A stretch of 64,000 nt of DNA from Pseudomonas sp. Seg1 (lineage in GTDB: Bacteria > Pseudomonadota > Gammaproteobacteria > Pseudomonadales > Pseudomonadaceae): positions 4,448,501 to 4,512,500 of the forward strand of contig NZ_AP021903.1 of the NCBI RefSeq assembly GCF_018326005.1. Reading direction: 5' to 3'. Every line of letters starts with the position of its first letter. The first letter of the stretch is position 1. A program made the position numbers and the translations under genes. This document shows positions 9,311 to 19,405 of the stretch, one piece after another. The notes under the pieces were generated by a model. That model was not told the origin of the DNA and did not search any database. It saw only the letters and a program-made list of their open reading frames with translations.

Positions 9311-9321
9311 AATCGGTCTCC

Positions 9322-9349
9322 CCGGCCGGCTCAGGCCACCGGCCGGAGC
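9322..9349. terminator. GC-rich hairpin between convergent genes
   Basis: CCGGCCGG repeats as an inverted pair around about 9 bases, between the glycerophosphodiesterase and sthA stops. Neither strand has a U tract, so termination is uncertain. Confidence 0.35.
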
Positions 9350-9352
9350 CCG

Positions 9353-10747
9353 TCAAAAAAGCCGGTTGAGGCCGTCGTACGCCGCTACCCGATAGGCTTC
9401 GGCCATGGTCGGGTAGTTGAACGTGGTGTTGACGAAGTATTTCAGGGTGTTCAGTTCGCCCGGCTGGCTCATGATCGCCTGACCGATGTGGACGATCTCC
9501 GACGCCTGATAACCGAAGCAGTGAACGCCCAACACTTCCAGGGTTTCACGGTGGAACAGGATCTTCAGCATGCCTTGCGGCTCGCCGGCGATCTGCGCTC
9601 GCGCCATGCTCTTGAAGAACGCCTTGCCGACTTCGTACGGCACTTTGGCCTGGGTCAGTTCCTGCTCGTTCTTGCCGATCGAGCTGATCTCCGGAATGGT
9701 GTAGATGCCGGTCGGCACGTCATTCACAAAGCGCCAGCTACCGTTGTCGACGATGCTGCCAGCGGCCGAACGCCCCTGGTCGTGGGCGGCACTGGCCAGG
9801 CTCGGCCAGCCGATCACGTCGCCTGCGCCATAAATGTTCGGCACGCAGGTGCGGTAGTTCTCGTCGACTTCGATCTGACCGCGACTGTTGACCTTGACGC
9901 CGATGTTTTCCAGACCCAACTGATCGGTGTTACCGGTACGGCCGTTGCACCAGAGCAAGGCGTCAGCCTTGATCTTCTTGCCGGATTTCAGATGCAGGAT
10001 CACGCCGTTGTCCACGCCTTCGACGCGATCGTAGTCTTCGTTATGGCGAACGGTGATGTTGTTGTTGCTGAAGTGGTAGCTCAAAGCCTGAGAGATTTCC
10101 GAGTCGAGGAAGCTCAGCAACTGACCACGGTTGTCCACCAGCTCAACCAGCACACCCAGACCGCTGAAGATCGAGGCGTATTCACAGCCAATTACGCCGG
10201 CGCCGTAAACGATCAGCTTACGCGGGGTGTGGCCGAGACTGAGGATGGTGTCGCTATCGTAGATGCGCGGGTGGTGGAAATCGATGTCAGCCGGACGATA
10301 CGGGCGCGAGCCGGTGGCGATGATGATGTGCTTGGCCACCAGTTTTTCGACCACACCGTTGGCGCAGACCACTTCGATGGTTTGCTCGTCGGCGAAGCTG
10401 CCGGTGCCGAAGAACACGTCGACGCGGTTACGGGCGTAGTAGCCGGTACGCGAAGCGACTTGTTTGGAAATGACTTTCTCGGCGCTTTTCAACACGTCCG
10501 GGAAGGAGAACCAGCGTGGCTCGCCGATCGCCCGGAACATCGGATTGGTGTTGAACTGCATGATCTGCCGCACCGAGTGACGCAGTGCCTTGGACGGGAT
10601 GGTGCCGAGGTGGGTGCAGTTGCCGCCGACCTGGCGACGGCTGTCGACCATCGCGACCTTGCGCCCTGCTTTGGCGGCGTTCATTGCCGCGCCTTCTCCC
10701 GCCGGGCCGGAACCCAGCACCACCACGTCGTAGTTGTAGACAGCCAT
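9353..10747 (-). CDS. sthA: Soluble pyridine nucleotide transhydrogenase
   Basis: A 464-residue flavoprotein that moves hydride between NADPH and NAD+ in the cytoplasm. It has the FAD motif [17 protein letters not shown], the NAD(P) motif [19 protein letters not shown], and a C-terminal dimerisation domain. The segment [16 protein letters not shown] corresponds to the disulfide region of the pyridine-disulfide family, but the second Cys is Thr, as is usual in SthA, so there is no redox disulfide. The ATG at 10747 has a GAGGAGT ribosome site. It corresponds to PA2991 (sth). Confidence 0.96.
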   Translation of the reverse strand: MAVYNYDVVVLGSGPAGEGAAMNAAKAGRKVAMVDSRRQVGGNCTHLGTIPSKALRHSVRQIMQFNTNPMFRAIGEPRWFSFPDVLKSAEKVISKQVASRTGYYARNRVDVFFGTGSFADEQTIEVVCANGVVEKLVAKHIIIATGSRPYRPADIDFHHPRIYDSDTILSLGHTPRKLIVYGAGVIGCEYASIFSGLGVLVELVDNRGQLLSFLDSEISQALSYHFSNNNITVRHNEDYDRVEGVDNGVILHLKSGKKIKADALLWCNGRTGNTDQLGLENIGVKVNSRGQIEVDENYRTCVPNIYGAGDVIGWPSLASAAHDQGRSAAGSIVDNGSWRFVNDVPTGIYTIPEISSIGKNEQELTQAKVPYEVGKAFFKSMARAQIAGEPQGMLKILFHRETLEVLGVHCFGYQASEIVHIGQAIMSQPGELNTLKYFVNTTFNYPTMAEAYRVAAYDGLNRLF

Positions 10748-10944
10748 GCGTACTCCTCAGAACAGGCCGCGGTGCCAGCAGCACCGGCGGCTAAATCACG
10801 CCGAACGGCGGCGCGAAGGAACAATTGGGGGTCAATCAAGAACCCGGACACAGTCTATAGAAGCGTCAACGCCGCGCACATTAACCCTTGGTCGCGTCGT
10901 AGGCTACTTTTGCCTGCACTACAACGCCAGCTTTCGTACTGTTC

Positions 10945-11961
10945 TCAGTCAATTTTTGCGCCACTGAGGCGCTCGAAAGCCTTGCTGGTGCGGACGACAA
11001 AACCTGTATCGGCACGAATTACAAAGAATGCACCAATGTCATGCTTTTCGGCATAGTCCCAAGCCCTTTCAGGCCCGAGAATCAGCAACAGCGTCGATAG
11101 TCCATCGGCCATCAACGCTGAAGGATGAATCACCGTGACTGACGCCAGGTTGTGTAGGACAGGTGCGCCACTACGCGCATCGAAGGTGTGGGAATAGCGC
11201 CGCCCGCCCTGCAGGAAATAGTGGCGGTAGTCGCCGGAGGTGGAAACGCCGTAGCCGTCGACATTAATCACCCGCTCGGCGACTTGCTGATCATCGCGAG
11301 GCTCTTCCAGGGCAATGCGCCACGGCGAGCCATCAAGCTTCTTGCCCTTGGCTTTCAGCTCACCCGTAGCTTCGGCGAGGTAATCGTGGATGCCCATGGC
11401 ATCCAGCCTGGCGGCGATCGTGTCAACAGCGTAACCGGCGGCGACGCTGTTGAAGTCGACTTCGACAGCGGCGTCCTTGCACAGCTGATCGCCGTCGATG
11501 TGCAAATGCTGATGGCCGACTTCCTGCAACACCTCTGCCAGTGCGGCATCGCTCGGGACCTTTTCTTCGCGACCTTGTGGGCCAAAACCCCAGAGGTTCA
11601 TCAGCGGCTCGACAGTGAGGTCGTAGGAACCTTCGCTTTGCTCTGACAGTTGCTCGCCCACGCGGATCAATTCGAGGATTGGCGCAGGCATGGTCTGACA
11701 GCGGCCAGCGGGCAATGCATTGAAGCGTTCGATGTCGGAGTCGCTGCGATAAGTAGACATCTGTCGGTCGACTTCGCCGAGGATGCCCTCCACTTCGCTG
11801 CGCACCTGCGCTGGCTCAGCAAGGCCTGCGTGGCGCACGTACTTGATCGAATACGTGCTGCCCATGGTCGGGCCTGCGAAGCTCTCCATTGAGTCGCCAT
11901 TGCCGCAGCCGGCCAATATGCCAGCCAAAATCACAAGTCCAAACCACCGTCCAGTGAACAA
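10945..11961 (-). CDS. apbE: FAD:protein FMN transferase (ApbE), lipoprotein
   Basis: A 338-residue lipoprotein: the signal ends in the lipobox LAGC near residue 19, so it should sit on the periplasmic face of a membrane. ApbE attaches FMN by a phosphoester bond to a Thr of target flavoproteins such as NqrB, NqrC and RnfG. The family motifs are visible: GPTMGSTYSIKY, VDFNSVAAGYAVD, and GYGVSTSGDYRHYF near the active site. In P. aeruginosa apbE (PA2993) closes the nqr operon; here no nqr gene is adjacent, so its substrate must be encoded elsewhere. Confidence 0.92.
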   Translation of the reverse strand: MFTGRWFGLVILAGILAGCGNGDSMESFAGPTMGSTYSIKYVRHAGLAEPAQVRSEVEGILGEVDRQMSTYRSDSDIERFNALPAGRCQTMPAPILELIRVGEQLSEQSEGSYDLTVEPLMNLWGFGPQGREEKVPSDAALAEVLQEVGHQHLHIDGDQLCKDAAVEVDFNSVAAGYAVDTIAARLDAMGIHDYLAEATGELKAKGKKLDGSPWRIALEEPRDDQQVAERVINVDGYGVSTSGDYRHYFLQGGRRYSHTFDARSGAPVLHNLASVTVIHPSALMADGLSTLLLILGPERAWDYAEKHDIGAFFVIRADTGFVVRTSKAFERLSGAKID

Positions 11962-12066
11962 TTATTCATCTCCCTGCAAAACCGCGACGGCCATTATGGA
12001 TTAAAGGGCCCGCTCGCTCCCAACGGATGCTACGCGTTTATAAAATCCAATAATGAGTAACTGAAC

Positions 12067-13368
12067 ATGTCCACCACCACGGGCAAAGGCAAAGCGATTT
12101 TCCGCGTTGTCAGCGGCAACTTCCTCGAAATGTTCGACTTCATGGTCTACGGCTTTTATGCCACGGCGATCGCCAAGACCTTCTTCCCGGCCGACAGTGC
12201 CTTCGCTTCGCTGATGCTTTCGCTCGCGACCTTCGGCGCCGGGTTTCTGATGCGTCCGCTGGGGGCTATTTTCCTCGGTGCCTACATTGACCGGCATGGT
12301 CGCCGCCAGGGCCTGATCATCACGCTGGCCCTGATGGCTGCCGGCACCGTGCTGATTGCCTGCGTTCCGGGATACGCCACACTCGGCGTCGCCGCGCCGC
12401 TGATCGTGTTGTTCGGCCGCTTGCTGCAAGGCTTCTCCGCTGGCGTCGAGTTGGGTGGTGTGTCGGTTTATCTGGCAGAAATCGCCACACCGGGGCGCAA
12501 GGGCTTTTTCGTCAGTTGGCAATCCGCGAGCCAACAAGCGGCGGTGGTCTTTGCCGGACTGCTGGGTGTTGCTCTCAACCATTGGCTGAGCCCGGAACAA
12601 ATGGGTGACTGGGGCTGGCGTGTGCCGTTTCTGATCGGTTGCATGATCGTTCCGGTAATTTTCGTCATCCGCCGCTCACTGGAAGAAACCCCGGAATTCC
12701 AGGCACGCAAGCATCGCCCTACCCTGCGGGAAATCGTCCGTTCGATCGGACAGAACTTTGGCATCGTCATCGCCGGCATGGCGCTTGTGGTGATGACTAC
12801 GGTGTCTTTTTACTTGATCACCGCATACACCCCGACGTTCGGCAAGGCTGAGCTGCACCTGTCGGATTTCGATGCGCTGCTGGTAACGGTGTGTATCGGC
12901 CTGTCGAACTTCTTCTGGCTGCCGGTAATGGGCTCGGTGTCCGACAAGATCGGCCGTAAACCCCTACTGCTCGCGGCTACGATTCTGGCGATTCTGACGG
13001 CCTACCCTGCCCTGTCGTGGCTGGTGGCCAACCCGAGTTTCAGTCATCTGCTGATCGTCGAACTGTGGCTGTCGTTCCTGTACGGCTCGTACAACGGCGC
13101 GATGGTCGTGGCGCTGACCGAGATCATGCCGGTGGAAGTGCGGACGACCGGGTTTTCGCTGGCCTACAGCCTGGCGACAGCGACGTTCGGCGGGTTTACG
13201 CCGGCAGCGTGCACTTATCTGATTCATGTGCTGGATAACAAGGCTGCGCCGGGGATCTGGCTCAGTGGTGCGGCGGTGTTGGGGTTGATTGCGACGCTGG
13301 TGTTGTTCCGGGGTAACAAACATGAGCTGCGCACGGCGCAAGCGGCTGTACCTGGCGGCGCCCGATAG
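12067..13368 (+). CDS. MFS citrate/tricarballylate-type proton symporter
   Basis: A 433-residue inner-membrane carrier with about 12 hydrophobic helices, of the metabolite:H+ symporter branch of the major facilitator superfamily. Family marks include [16 protein letters not shown] near the start, the loop 2-3 signature [26 protein letters not shown], and [10 protein letters not shown] in the second half. Closest remembered relatives are CitA and TcuC, so citrate or a related tricarboxylate is the likely substrate; this cannot be settled from sequence alone. It stands alone, divergent from apbE, and is followed by a REPIN. Confidence 0.82.
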   Translation: MSTTTGKGKAIFRVVSGNFLEMFDFMVYGFYATAIAKTFFPADSAFASLMLSLATFGAGFLMRPLGAIFLGAYIDRHGRRQGLIITLALMAAGTVLIACVPGYATLGVAAPLIVLFGRLLQGFSAGVELGGVSVYLAEIATPGRKGFFVSWQSASQQAAVVFAGLLGVALNHWLSPEQMGDWGWRVPFLIGCMIVPVIFVIRRSLEETPEFQARKHRPTLREIVRSIGQNFGIVIAGMALVVMTTVSFYLITAYTPTFGKAELHLSDFDALLVTVCIGLSNFFWLPVMGSVSDKIGRKPLLLAATILAILTAYPALSWLVANPSFSHLLIVELWLSFLYGSYNGAMVVALTEIMPVEVRTTGFSLAYSLATATFGGFTPAACTYLIHVLDNKAAPGIWLSGAAVLGLIATLVLFRGNKHELRTAQAAVPGGAR

Positions 13369-13373
13369 GACGC

Positions 13374-13466
13374 CATCGCTGGCAAGCCAGCTCCCACAGG
13401 CTTCTTTGGTGTACACCACCTTTGTGAACGACCTAAACCACTGTGGGAGCTGGCTTGCCAGCGATG
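13374..13466. repeat. REPIN, ATCGCTGGCAAGCCAGCTCCCACAGG type
   Basis: Inverted REP units at about 13375-13400 and 13440-13465 surround about 40 bases. It lies between the convergent MFS and gap genes. The same family recurs at 22121 and 46198. Confidence 0.88.
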
Positions 13467-13499
13467 AGGCCGCAACAGGCAACAGATATTTACCAGGCA

Positions 13500-13534
13500 T
13501 AAAAAAACGCCCCGACCAAGATCGGGGCGTTTTC
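13500..13534. terminator. Bidirectional intrinsic terminator, gap/MFS
   Basis: AAAAAACGCCCCGA-CCAAGA-TCGGGGCGTTTT has an A-run and a U-run on opposite sides, so it can end transcripts of gap (minus) and of the MFS gene (plus). Confidence 0.85.
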
Positions 13535-13549
13535 ATGTGCAGCTAAGGC

Positions 13550-14998
13550 TTAGCGCGGAAATGCAGGCGGGTTTACACCGGCCATGTCTTCCATTACGCG
13601 GATTACCTGGCAGCTGTAACCGAACTCGTTGTCGTACCAGACGTACAGAACAACGCGGTTGTCCTGAACGATGGTCGCTTCAGCGTCGACCACACCAGCG
13701 TGGCGCGAGCCAACGAAGTCGGTCGAAACCACTTCCTGCGAATTGACGAAGTCGATTTGCTTGTGCAGATCGGAGTGCAGCGCCATGTAGCGCAGGTACT
13801 CGTTCATCTCTTCACGGGTGGCGGCTTTCTCAAGGTTCAGGTTGAGAATGGCCATCGACACGTTTGGCGTCGGAACGCGGATCGCGTTACCGGTCAGCTT
13901 GCCAGCCAGTTCAGGCAGAGCCTTGGCAGCAGCAGTGGCAGCACCGGTCTCGGTGATTACCATGTTCAGCGCAGCGGAACGACCACGGCGATCGCCTTTG
14001 TGGAAGTTGTCGATCAGGTTCTGGTCGTTGGTGTACGAGTGAACGGTTTCGACGTGACCGTTGATGATGCCGAACTTGTCATTCACCGCTTTCAGCACCG
14101 GCACGATGGCGTTGGTGGTGCAGGAAGCGGCGGACACGATCTTGTCATCAGCGGTGATTTCACCGTGGTTGATGCCGTGAACGATGTTCTTCAGTTTGCC
14201 TTTGCCAGGCGCGGTCAGAACAACGCGGTCGATACCCGGGCACGCCAGGTGCTGACCCAGGCCATCAGCGTCACGCCATACACCGGTGTTGTCCACCAGC
14301 AGCGCGTCTTTGATGCCGTACTGGGTGTAATCCACCTCGGTCGGGTTCTTCGCGTAGATCACCTGGATCAGGTTACCGTTGGCGGTGATGGTGTTGTTTT
14401 CTTCGTCGATGGTGATGGTGCCGTTGAACGAACCATGTACCGAATCGCGACGCAGCAGGCTGGCGCGCTTGGTCAGGTCGTTGTCGGCGCCTTTGCGCAC
14501 GACGATGGCACGCAGACGCAGACCGTCGCCACCACCGGTTTTCTCGATCAGGATGCGCGCCAGCAGACGGCCGATACGACCGAAACCGTACAGCACAACA
14601 TCAGTGCCTTTGCGGGCCGAAGCGTTTTGCTGGCCAACCACGTCAGCCATTTCTTCACGAACGAATTGCTCGGCGGTGCGGCCATTGCCTTCGCTGCGGA
14701 ATTTGAACGCCAACTTGCCCAGATCCACCGAAGCCGCGCCGAGCTTGAGCTCGCTCATGGCCTTGAGCAGTGGGAATGTTTCGTGGACGGAGAGTTCGCT
14801 GTCGTCGGCAGAACGATGGCGAGCAAAGCGATGAGCTTTGAGAATCGCGATGACAGACTGGTTGATCAGGCTGCGGCCATAGATCGAGCTCACCACGTTG
14901 TTATTGCGGTAGAGCTGACCGATAAGCGGAATCATCGCTTCTGCGAGTGCTTCACGGTCGATCCATTCACCAAGACACTGGTCGGGCTTCTGAGTCAC
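13550..14998 (-). CDS. gap: Glyceraldehyde-3-phosphate dehydrogenase, long form
   Basis: This enzyme oxidises glyceraldehyde-3-phosphate to 1,3-bisphosphoglycerate with NAD(P)+. The Rossmann motif GFGRIGR begins only near residue 140, and the catalytic Cys is in SAASCTTNAIVPVLK. About 130 extra N-terminal residues (EWIDREALAEAMIPLIGQLY and onward) make it 482 residues against about 330 in classic GapA, as in the PA3001 type of pseudomonads. I prefer the GTG at 14998 because GGAAGG sits five bases before it; an ATG five codons upstream (15013) lacks a good ribosome site. Confidence 0.93.
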   Translation of the reverse strand: MTQKPDQCLGEWIDREALAEAMIPLIGQLYRNNNVVSSIYGRSLINQSVIAILKAHRFARHRSADDSELSVHETFPLLKAMSELKLGAASVDLGKLAFKFRSEGNGRTAEQFVREEMADVVGQQNASARKGTDVVLYGFGRIGRLLARILIEKTGGGDGLRLRAIVVRKGADNDLTKRASLLRRDSVHGSFNGTITIDEENNTITANGNLIQVIYAKNPTEVDYTQYGIKDALLVDNTGVWRDADGLGQHLACPGIDRVVLTAPGKGKLKNIVHGINHGEITADDKIVSAASCTTNAIVPVLKAVNDKFGIINGHVETVHSYTNDQNLIDNFHKGDRRGRSAALNMVITETGAATAAAKALPELAGKLTGNAIRVPTPNVSMAILNLNLEKAATREEMNEYLRYMALHSDLHKQIDFVNSQEVVSTDFVGSRHAGVVDAEATIVQDNRVVLYVWYDNEFGYSCQVIRVMEDMAGVNPPAFPR

Positions 14999-15300
14999 GG
15001 GAACCTTCCACATGTAGGGGCAGAAAAAAGGGGCTACATTATGCCGCCCAGAACCTCTTGTAGCAATGCGCGCTTGTCGCGCAATCGGTAACAAAATTCC
15101 GTCACAAAAAATAACGCCGCTCTCCAGCCCAGTAAAACCGGGGCCTCCAGCACAGTCAATTTTTCGACAAGTGTTAGACGATGTCTGTAACCCTCCGTAA
15201 CACCACTCGATTTCGGCACTACATAACCCTCAAAAAAGTGCTCTTTTTTATGGTTACCACTACATTTCGTGCAAACAGCGAAGATAGACACAGTCTGCAA

Positions 15301-15330
15301 CTGACAGGCAGCATCGGACGCCGCTACAAT
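15301..15330 (+). promoter_or_regulatory. Sigma-70 promoter of mfd
   Basis: CTGACA, an 18-base spacer and TACAAT lie 38 bases before the mfd GTG and differ from the consensus at one position in each box. The rest of the 369-base gap-mfd region (14999-15367) is AT-richer and holds no gene I can support; the gap promoter must lie there too. Confidence 0.7.
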
Positions 15331-15367
15331 TACCGACTTTGTCGCAACGCCTGGAGCTCAACCTTCC

Positions 15368-18300
15368 GTGCCTGTTCTGCGTCTACCGATTCTCCCTGCC
15401 GCGGCAGGTAAACAGCATTGGGGCAACTTGCCCGGTGCTGCCCTGAGCCTGGCGATTGCCGAGGCTGCCAGCGCTGCCAAGCGCTTCACCCTGCTACTGA
15501 CCGCCGACAGCCAGAGTGCCGAACGGCTGGAACAGGAGCTGAGTTTCTTCGCCCCGGATTTGCCCGTTCTGCATTTCCCCGACTGGGAAACCCTGCCATA
15601 CGACCTGTTTTCGCCGCACCAGGACATCATTTCCCAGCGCATCGCCAGCCTTTATAGACTGCCGGAGCTGGAACATGGCGTGCTGGTGGTGCCGATCACT
15701 ACGGCCCTGCATCGACTGGCGCCGACCAAATTCCTGCTCGGCAGCAGTCTGGTGCTGGATGTCGGTCAGAAGCTCGACGTCGATCAGATGCGCACGCGGC
15801 TAGAAGCCAGCGGCTATCGCTACGTCGACACGGTGTACGAGCACGGCGAATTCACCGTGCGCGGGGCGCTGATCGACCTGTTCCCGATGGGCAGCAAACT
15901 GCCGTATCGCATCGACTTGTTCGACGACGAAATCGAAACCTTGCGCACCTTCGATCCGGAAAACCAGCGCTCCATCGACAAGGTTGATTCGGTCAAGCTG
16001 TTGCCGGCCCGTGAGTTCCCGCTGCAAAAAGATGCGGTCACCCGCTTCAAGGCGCGGTTCCGTGAGCGCTTCGACGTCGACTTCCGGCGCTGCCCGATCT
16101 TTCAGGACTTGAGCAGCGGCATCACGCCCGCCGGCATCGAGTACTACCTGCCGCTGTTTTTCGACGAAACCTCGACCCTGTTCGATTACCTGCCGCAGGA
16201 CACGCAAGTGTTCTCGCTGCCAGGCATCGAGCAGGCGGCGGAAAACTTCTGGAACGACGTGCGCAATCGCTATGAGGAGCGCCGCGTCGATCCATCGCGC
16301 CCTCTATTGCCGCCAGCCGAATTGTTCCTGCCGGTGGAGGACTGCTTCGCCCGCCTGAAGAGCTGGCCGCGAGTGGTCGCCAGCCAGCAGGACGTGGAAA
16401 CCGGCGTCGGTCGCGAACGCTTTCCGGCCCAGGCACTGCCGAATCTGGCCATCGAAGCCAAAGCCACTCAACCGCTGGCAGCGCTGTCGAACTTCCTTGA
16501 TGAATTCCCCGGACGCGTGCTGTTCACCGCCGAATCGGCGGGGCGTCGCGAAGTCTTGCTGGAGCTGCTCGAACGCCTGAAGCTGCGACCAAAAACCGTC
16601 GACAGCTGGCCGGATTTCGTTGCGAGCAAGGATCGCCTGGCGATCACCATCGCGCCGCTCGATGAAGGCTTGATGCTGGACGATCCGGCGCTGGTGCTGG
16701 TCGCGGAAAGTCCGCTGTTCGGGCAACGCGTGATGCAGCGTCGCCGTCGTGAAAAGCGCGCGGATGCCAACAACGACGCGGTGATCAAGAACCTCACCGA
16801 GTTGCGTGAAGGCGCGCCGGTGGTGCATATCGACCACGGTGTCGGCCGCTACCTGGGCCTGACGATTCTGGAAATCGACAATCAGGCTGCCGAATTCCTT
16901 ACTCTCGAATACGCCGAGAATGCCAAGCTCTACGTGCCGGTAGCCAACCTGCACTTGATCGCCCGCTACACCGGTAGCGACGATTCGCTGGCCCCGCTGC
17001 ACCGTCTAGGCTCGGAAACCTGGCAGAAAGCCAAGCGCAAAGCCGCTGAACAGGTACGTGACGTCGCCGCTGAACTGCTCGACATCTATGCCCGCCGTGC
17101 AGCGCGCGAAGGTTACGCGTTCGCCGATCCGAAAGCCGATTACGCGACCTTCAGCGCCGGTTTCCCGTTCGAAGAAACGCCGGATCAGCAGTCGACCATC
17201 GAAGCCGTGCGCGAAGACATGCTCGCACCGAAACCGATGGATCGACTGGTCTGCGGCGACGTCGGTTTCGGCAAGACCGAAGTGGCCATGCGCGCGGCGT
17301 TCATCGCTGTGCATGGTGGTCGCCAAGTGGCGATTCTGGTACCGACCACCCTCCTCGCCCAGCAGCACTACAACAGCTTCCGCGATCGTTTCGCCGACTG
17401 GCCAGTGACCGTGGAAGTGATGAGCCGCTTCAAATCCGCCAAGGAAGTGAACGCTGCGATCGCCGATCTGGCGGAAGGCAAGATCGACATCGTTATCGGC
17501 ACGCACAAGCTGCTGTCCGATGACGTCAAAATCAAAAACCTCGGCCTGGTGATCATCGACGAAGAACACCGTTTCGGTGTGCGCCAGAAAGAGCAGCTCA
17601 AGGCCCTGCGCAGCGAAGTCGACATTCTCACGCTGACTGCCACGCCGATTCCGCGCACGCTGAACATGGCGGTGTCGGGCATGCGTGACCTGTCGATCAT
17701 CGCCACGCCGCCGGCGCGCCGCCTGTCGGTGCGCACCTTCGTCATGGAGCAGAACAAGAGCACGGTCAAAGAAGCTCTGCTGCGTGAACTGCTGCGCGGC
17801 GGCCAGGTTTATTACCTGCACAACGATGTGAAGACCATCGAGAAATGCGCCGCCGACCTCGCCGAACTGGTCCCGGAAGCGCGAATCGGCATCGGCCACG
17901 GGCAGATGCGCGAGCGCGAACTCGAACAGGTGATGAGCGACTTCTACCACAAGCGCTTCAACGTGCTGATCGCCTCGACCATCATCGAGACCGGCATCGA
18001 CGTGCCGAGCGCCAACACCATCATCATCGAGCGCGCCGACAAGTTCGGCCTGGCGCAACTGCACCAGTTGCGCGGCCGTGTCGGCCGTAGTCACCACCAG
18101 GCTTACGCTTACCTGCTGACACCGCCACGCCAGCAAATCACCTCGGACGCGGAAAAACGTCTGGAGGCGATTGCCAACACCCAGGATCTCGGTGCCGGTT
18201 TCGTCCTGGCGACCAACGACCTGGAAATCCGTGGCGCCGGCGAATTGCTCGGCGATGGCCAGAGCGGGCAGATTCAAGCCGTGGGCTTCACGCTGTACAT

Positions 18301-18817
18301 GGAAATGCTTGAACGTGCGGTGAAGTCGATCCGCAAGGGCGAGCAACCGAACCTTGATCAACCACTCGGCGGCGGCCCGGAAGTCAACCTGCGGGTGCCG
18401 GCGCTGATTCCGGAAGACTATCTGCCGGATGTGCATGCGCGGCTGATTCTGTACAAGCGCATCGCGTCGGCCACCGACGAGGAAGGTTTGAAGGATCTGC
18501 AAGTCGAGATGATCGACCGTTTCGGCCTGCTGCCGGAGCCGACCAAGAATCTGGTGCGCATCACGGCCTTGAAGTTGCAGGCCGAACAGCTGGGCATCAA
18601 GAAGGTCGACGGCGGCCCGCAGGGTGGACGCATCGAGTTCGCCGCGCAGACGCCGGTCGACCCGATGACCCTGATCAAACTGATCCAGAGTCAGCCGAAA
18701 CGCTACAAATTCGAAGGCGCCACCATGTTCAAGTTCCAGGTGCCGATGGAGCGCCCGGAAGAGCGCTTTAATACTGTAGAGGCGCTGTTCGAGCGCCTCA
18801 TCCCGAAAACTGCTTGA
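15368..18817 (+). CDS. mfd: Transcription-repair coupling factor Mfd
   Basis: Mfd pushes stalled RNA polymerase off DNA lesions and recruits UvrA. The 1149-residue length is normal. The order is a UvrB-like N-terminal module, the RNA-polymerase interaction domain (from about residue 480, GAPVVHIDHGVGRYLGL), an SF2 translocase with Walker A GDVGFGKTEVAMRAAF near residue 630, DEEH near 730, LTATPIPRTLNMA and the QLRGRVGRS motif VI near 905, and a C-terminal TRCF domain. The start is GTG at 15368. It is followed after 10 bases by csiV and then the SWIM/SNF2 gene, so the three form a likely operon. Confidence 0.97.
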   Translation: MPVLRLPILPAAAGKQHWGNLPGAALSLAIAEAASAAKRFTLLLTADSQSAERLEQELSFFAPDLPVLHFPDWETLPYDLFSPHQDIISQRIASLYRLPELEHGVLVVPITTALHRLAPTKFLLGSSLVLDVGQKLDVDQMRTRLEASGYRYVDTVYEHGEFTVRGALIDLFPMGSKLPYRIDLFDDEIETLRTFDPENQRSIDKVDSVKLLPAREFPLQKDAVTRFKARFRERFDVDFRRCPIFQDLSSGITPAGIEYYLPLFFDETSTLFDYLPQDTQVFSLPGIEQAAENFWNDVRNRYEERRVDPSRPLLPPAELFLPVEDCFARLKSWPRVVASQQDVETGVGRERFPAQALPNLAIEAKATQPLAALSNFLDEFPGRVLFTAESAGRREVLLELLERLKLRPKTVDSWPDFVASKDRLAITIAPLDEGLMLDDPALVLVAESPLFGQRVMQRRRREKRADANNDAVIKNLTELREGAPVVHIDHGVGRYLGLTILEIDNQAAEFLTLEYAENAKLYVPVANLHLIARYTGSDDSLAPLHRLGSETWQKAKRKAAEQVRDVAAELLDIYARRAAREGYAFADPKADYATFSAGFPFEETPDQQSTIEAVREDMLAPKPMDRLVCGDVGFGKTEVAMRAAFIAVHGGRQVAILVPTTLLAQQHYNSFRDRFADWPVTVEVMSRFKSAKEVNAAIADLAEGKIDIVIGTHKLLSDDVKIKNLGLVIIDEEHRFGVRQKEQLKALRSEVDILTLTATPIPRTLNMAVSGMRDLSIIATPPARRLSVRTFVMEQNKSTVKEALLRELLRGGQVYYLHNDVKTIEKCAADLAELVPEARIGIGHGQMRERELEQVMSDFYHKRFNVLIASTIIETGIDVPSANTIIIERADKFGLAQLHQLRGRVGRSHHQAYAYLLTPPRQQITSDAEKRLEAIANTQDLGAGFVLATNDLEIRGAGELLGDGQSGQIQAVGFTLYMEMLERAVKSIRKGEQPNLDQPLGGGPEVNLRVPALIPEDYLPDVHARLILYKRIASATDEEGLKDLQVEMIDRFGLLPEPTKNLVRITALKLQAEQLGIKKVDGGPQGGRIEFAAQTPVDPMTLIKLIQSQPKRYKFEGATMFKFQVPMERPEERFNTVEALFERLIPKTA

Positions 18818-18827
18818 AGGACGCCGC

Positions 18828-19394
18828 ATGCGCCTGTTTCGCTCACTGACCCTGCTACTCACTTTCGTAGCACCGATGGCGTTTGCCGATGACCTGTATC
18901 AGGTCGAAATGATTCTGGTCCGTCAGAACGCAGTTCCGGCCATTGTCAGCCGCGCTGCGCCGGAAGACTGGGCTGCCGGCGCTCAGCGCCTGGCCGATGA
19001 CAGCCAGCGCACTCCGGCGCTGAACGACGTCGCCAACAAACTCACCGCCAGCGGCGAATACAGCGTGTTGCTGCATAAGGCCTGGCAACAGACCCTCGGC
19101 GAGGCACCGACCAAGGTGGCCGTCAGCGATGGCAAGGAACAGTTCGGCCAGTTCCCGATCGAGGGCACCCTGGAAATGAAACTCGGGCGCTTCACCGATG
19201 TGAATGCCGACTTCTGGGTGAACCAGATCGACGCCAACGGCATGGTCACCGCCAGCGAACGCCTGAAACAGGACAGCCACACCAAAAACGGTCAACTCAA
19301 CTACCTCGATAACGGTCACCTGGCCCTGCTGATCAAGATCACTTCCCTGACGGCGCCTGCGCCACGGGAAGCGCCTGAAGCCATTCCGGACTGA
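18828..19394 (+). CDS. CsiV-family periplasmic protein
   Basis: A 188-residue exported protein with a signal peptide (residues 1-20, ending AFA) followed by DDLYQVEMILVRQN, a start typical of the CsiV family. In Vibrio, CsiV binds peptidoglycan and supports cell shape together with the LpoA/PBP1A pathway. The central EGTLEMKLGRFTDVNADFWV looks like the conserved core. It corresponds to PA3003 by position after mfd. It lies 10 bases after mfd and 11 bases before the SNF2 gene. Its role in Pseudomonas is inferred only from the family. Confidence 0.72.
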   Translation: MRLFRSLTLLLTFVAPMAFADDLYQVEMILVRQNAVPAIVSRAAPEDWAAGAQRLADDSQRTPALNDVANKLTASGEYSVLLHKAWQQTLGEAPTKVAVSDGKEQFGQFPIEGTLEMKLGRFTDVNADFWVNQIDANGMVTASERLKQDSHTKNGQLNYLDNGHLALLIKITSLTAPAPREAPEAIPD

Positions 19395-19405
19395 TCGAAG
19401 TCCTT

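Noticed and set aside
9488..11056. 522-codon plus-strand ORF opposite sthA
   Set aside because: Shadow of sthA; it also runs through the sthA promoter region.
15181..15411. 76-codon ORF between gap and mfd
   Set aside because: It overlaps the mfd promoter and start, and has no ribosome site or resemblance.
17006..18862. 618-codon minus-strand ORF opposite mfd
   Set aside because: Mirror frame of a well-supported gene, with no recognisable motif or ribosome site.
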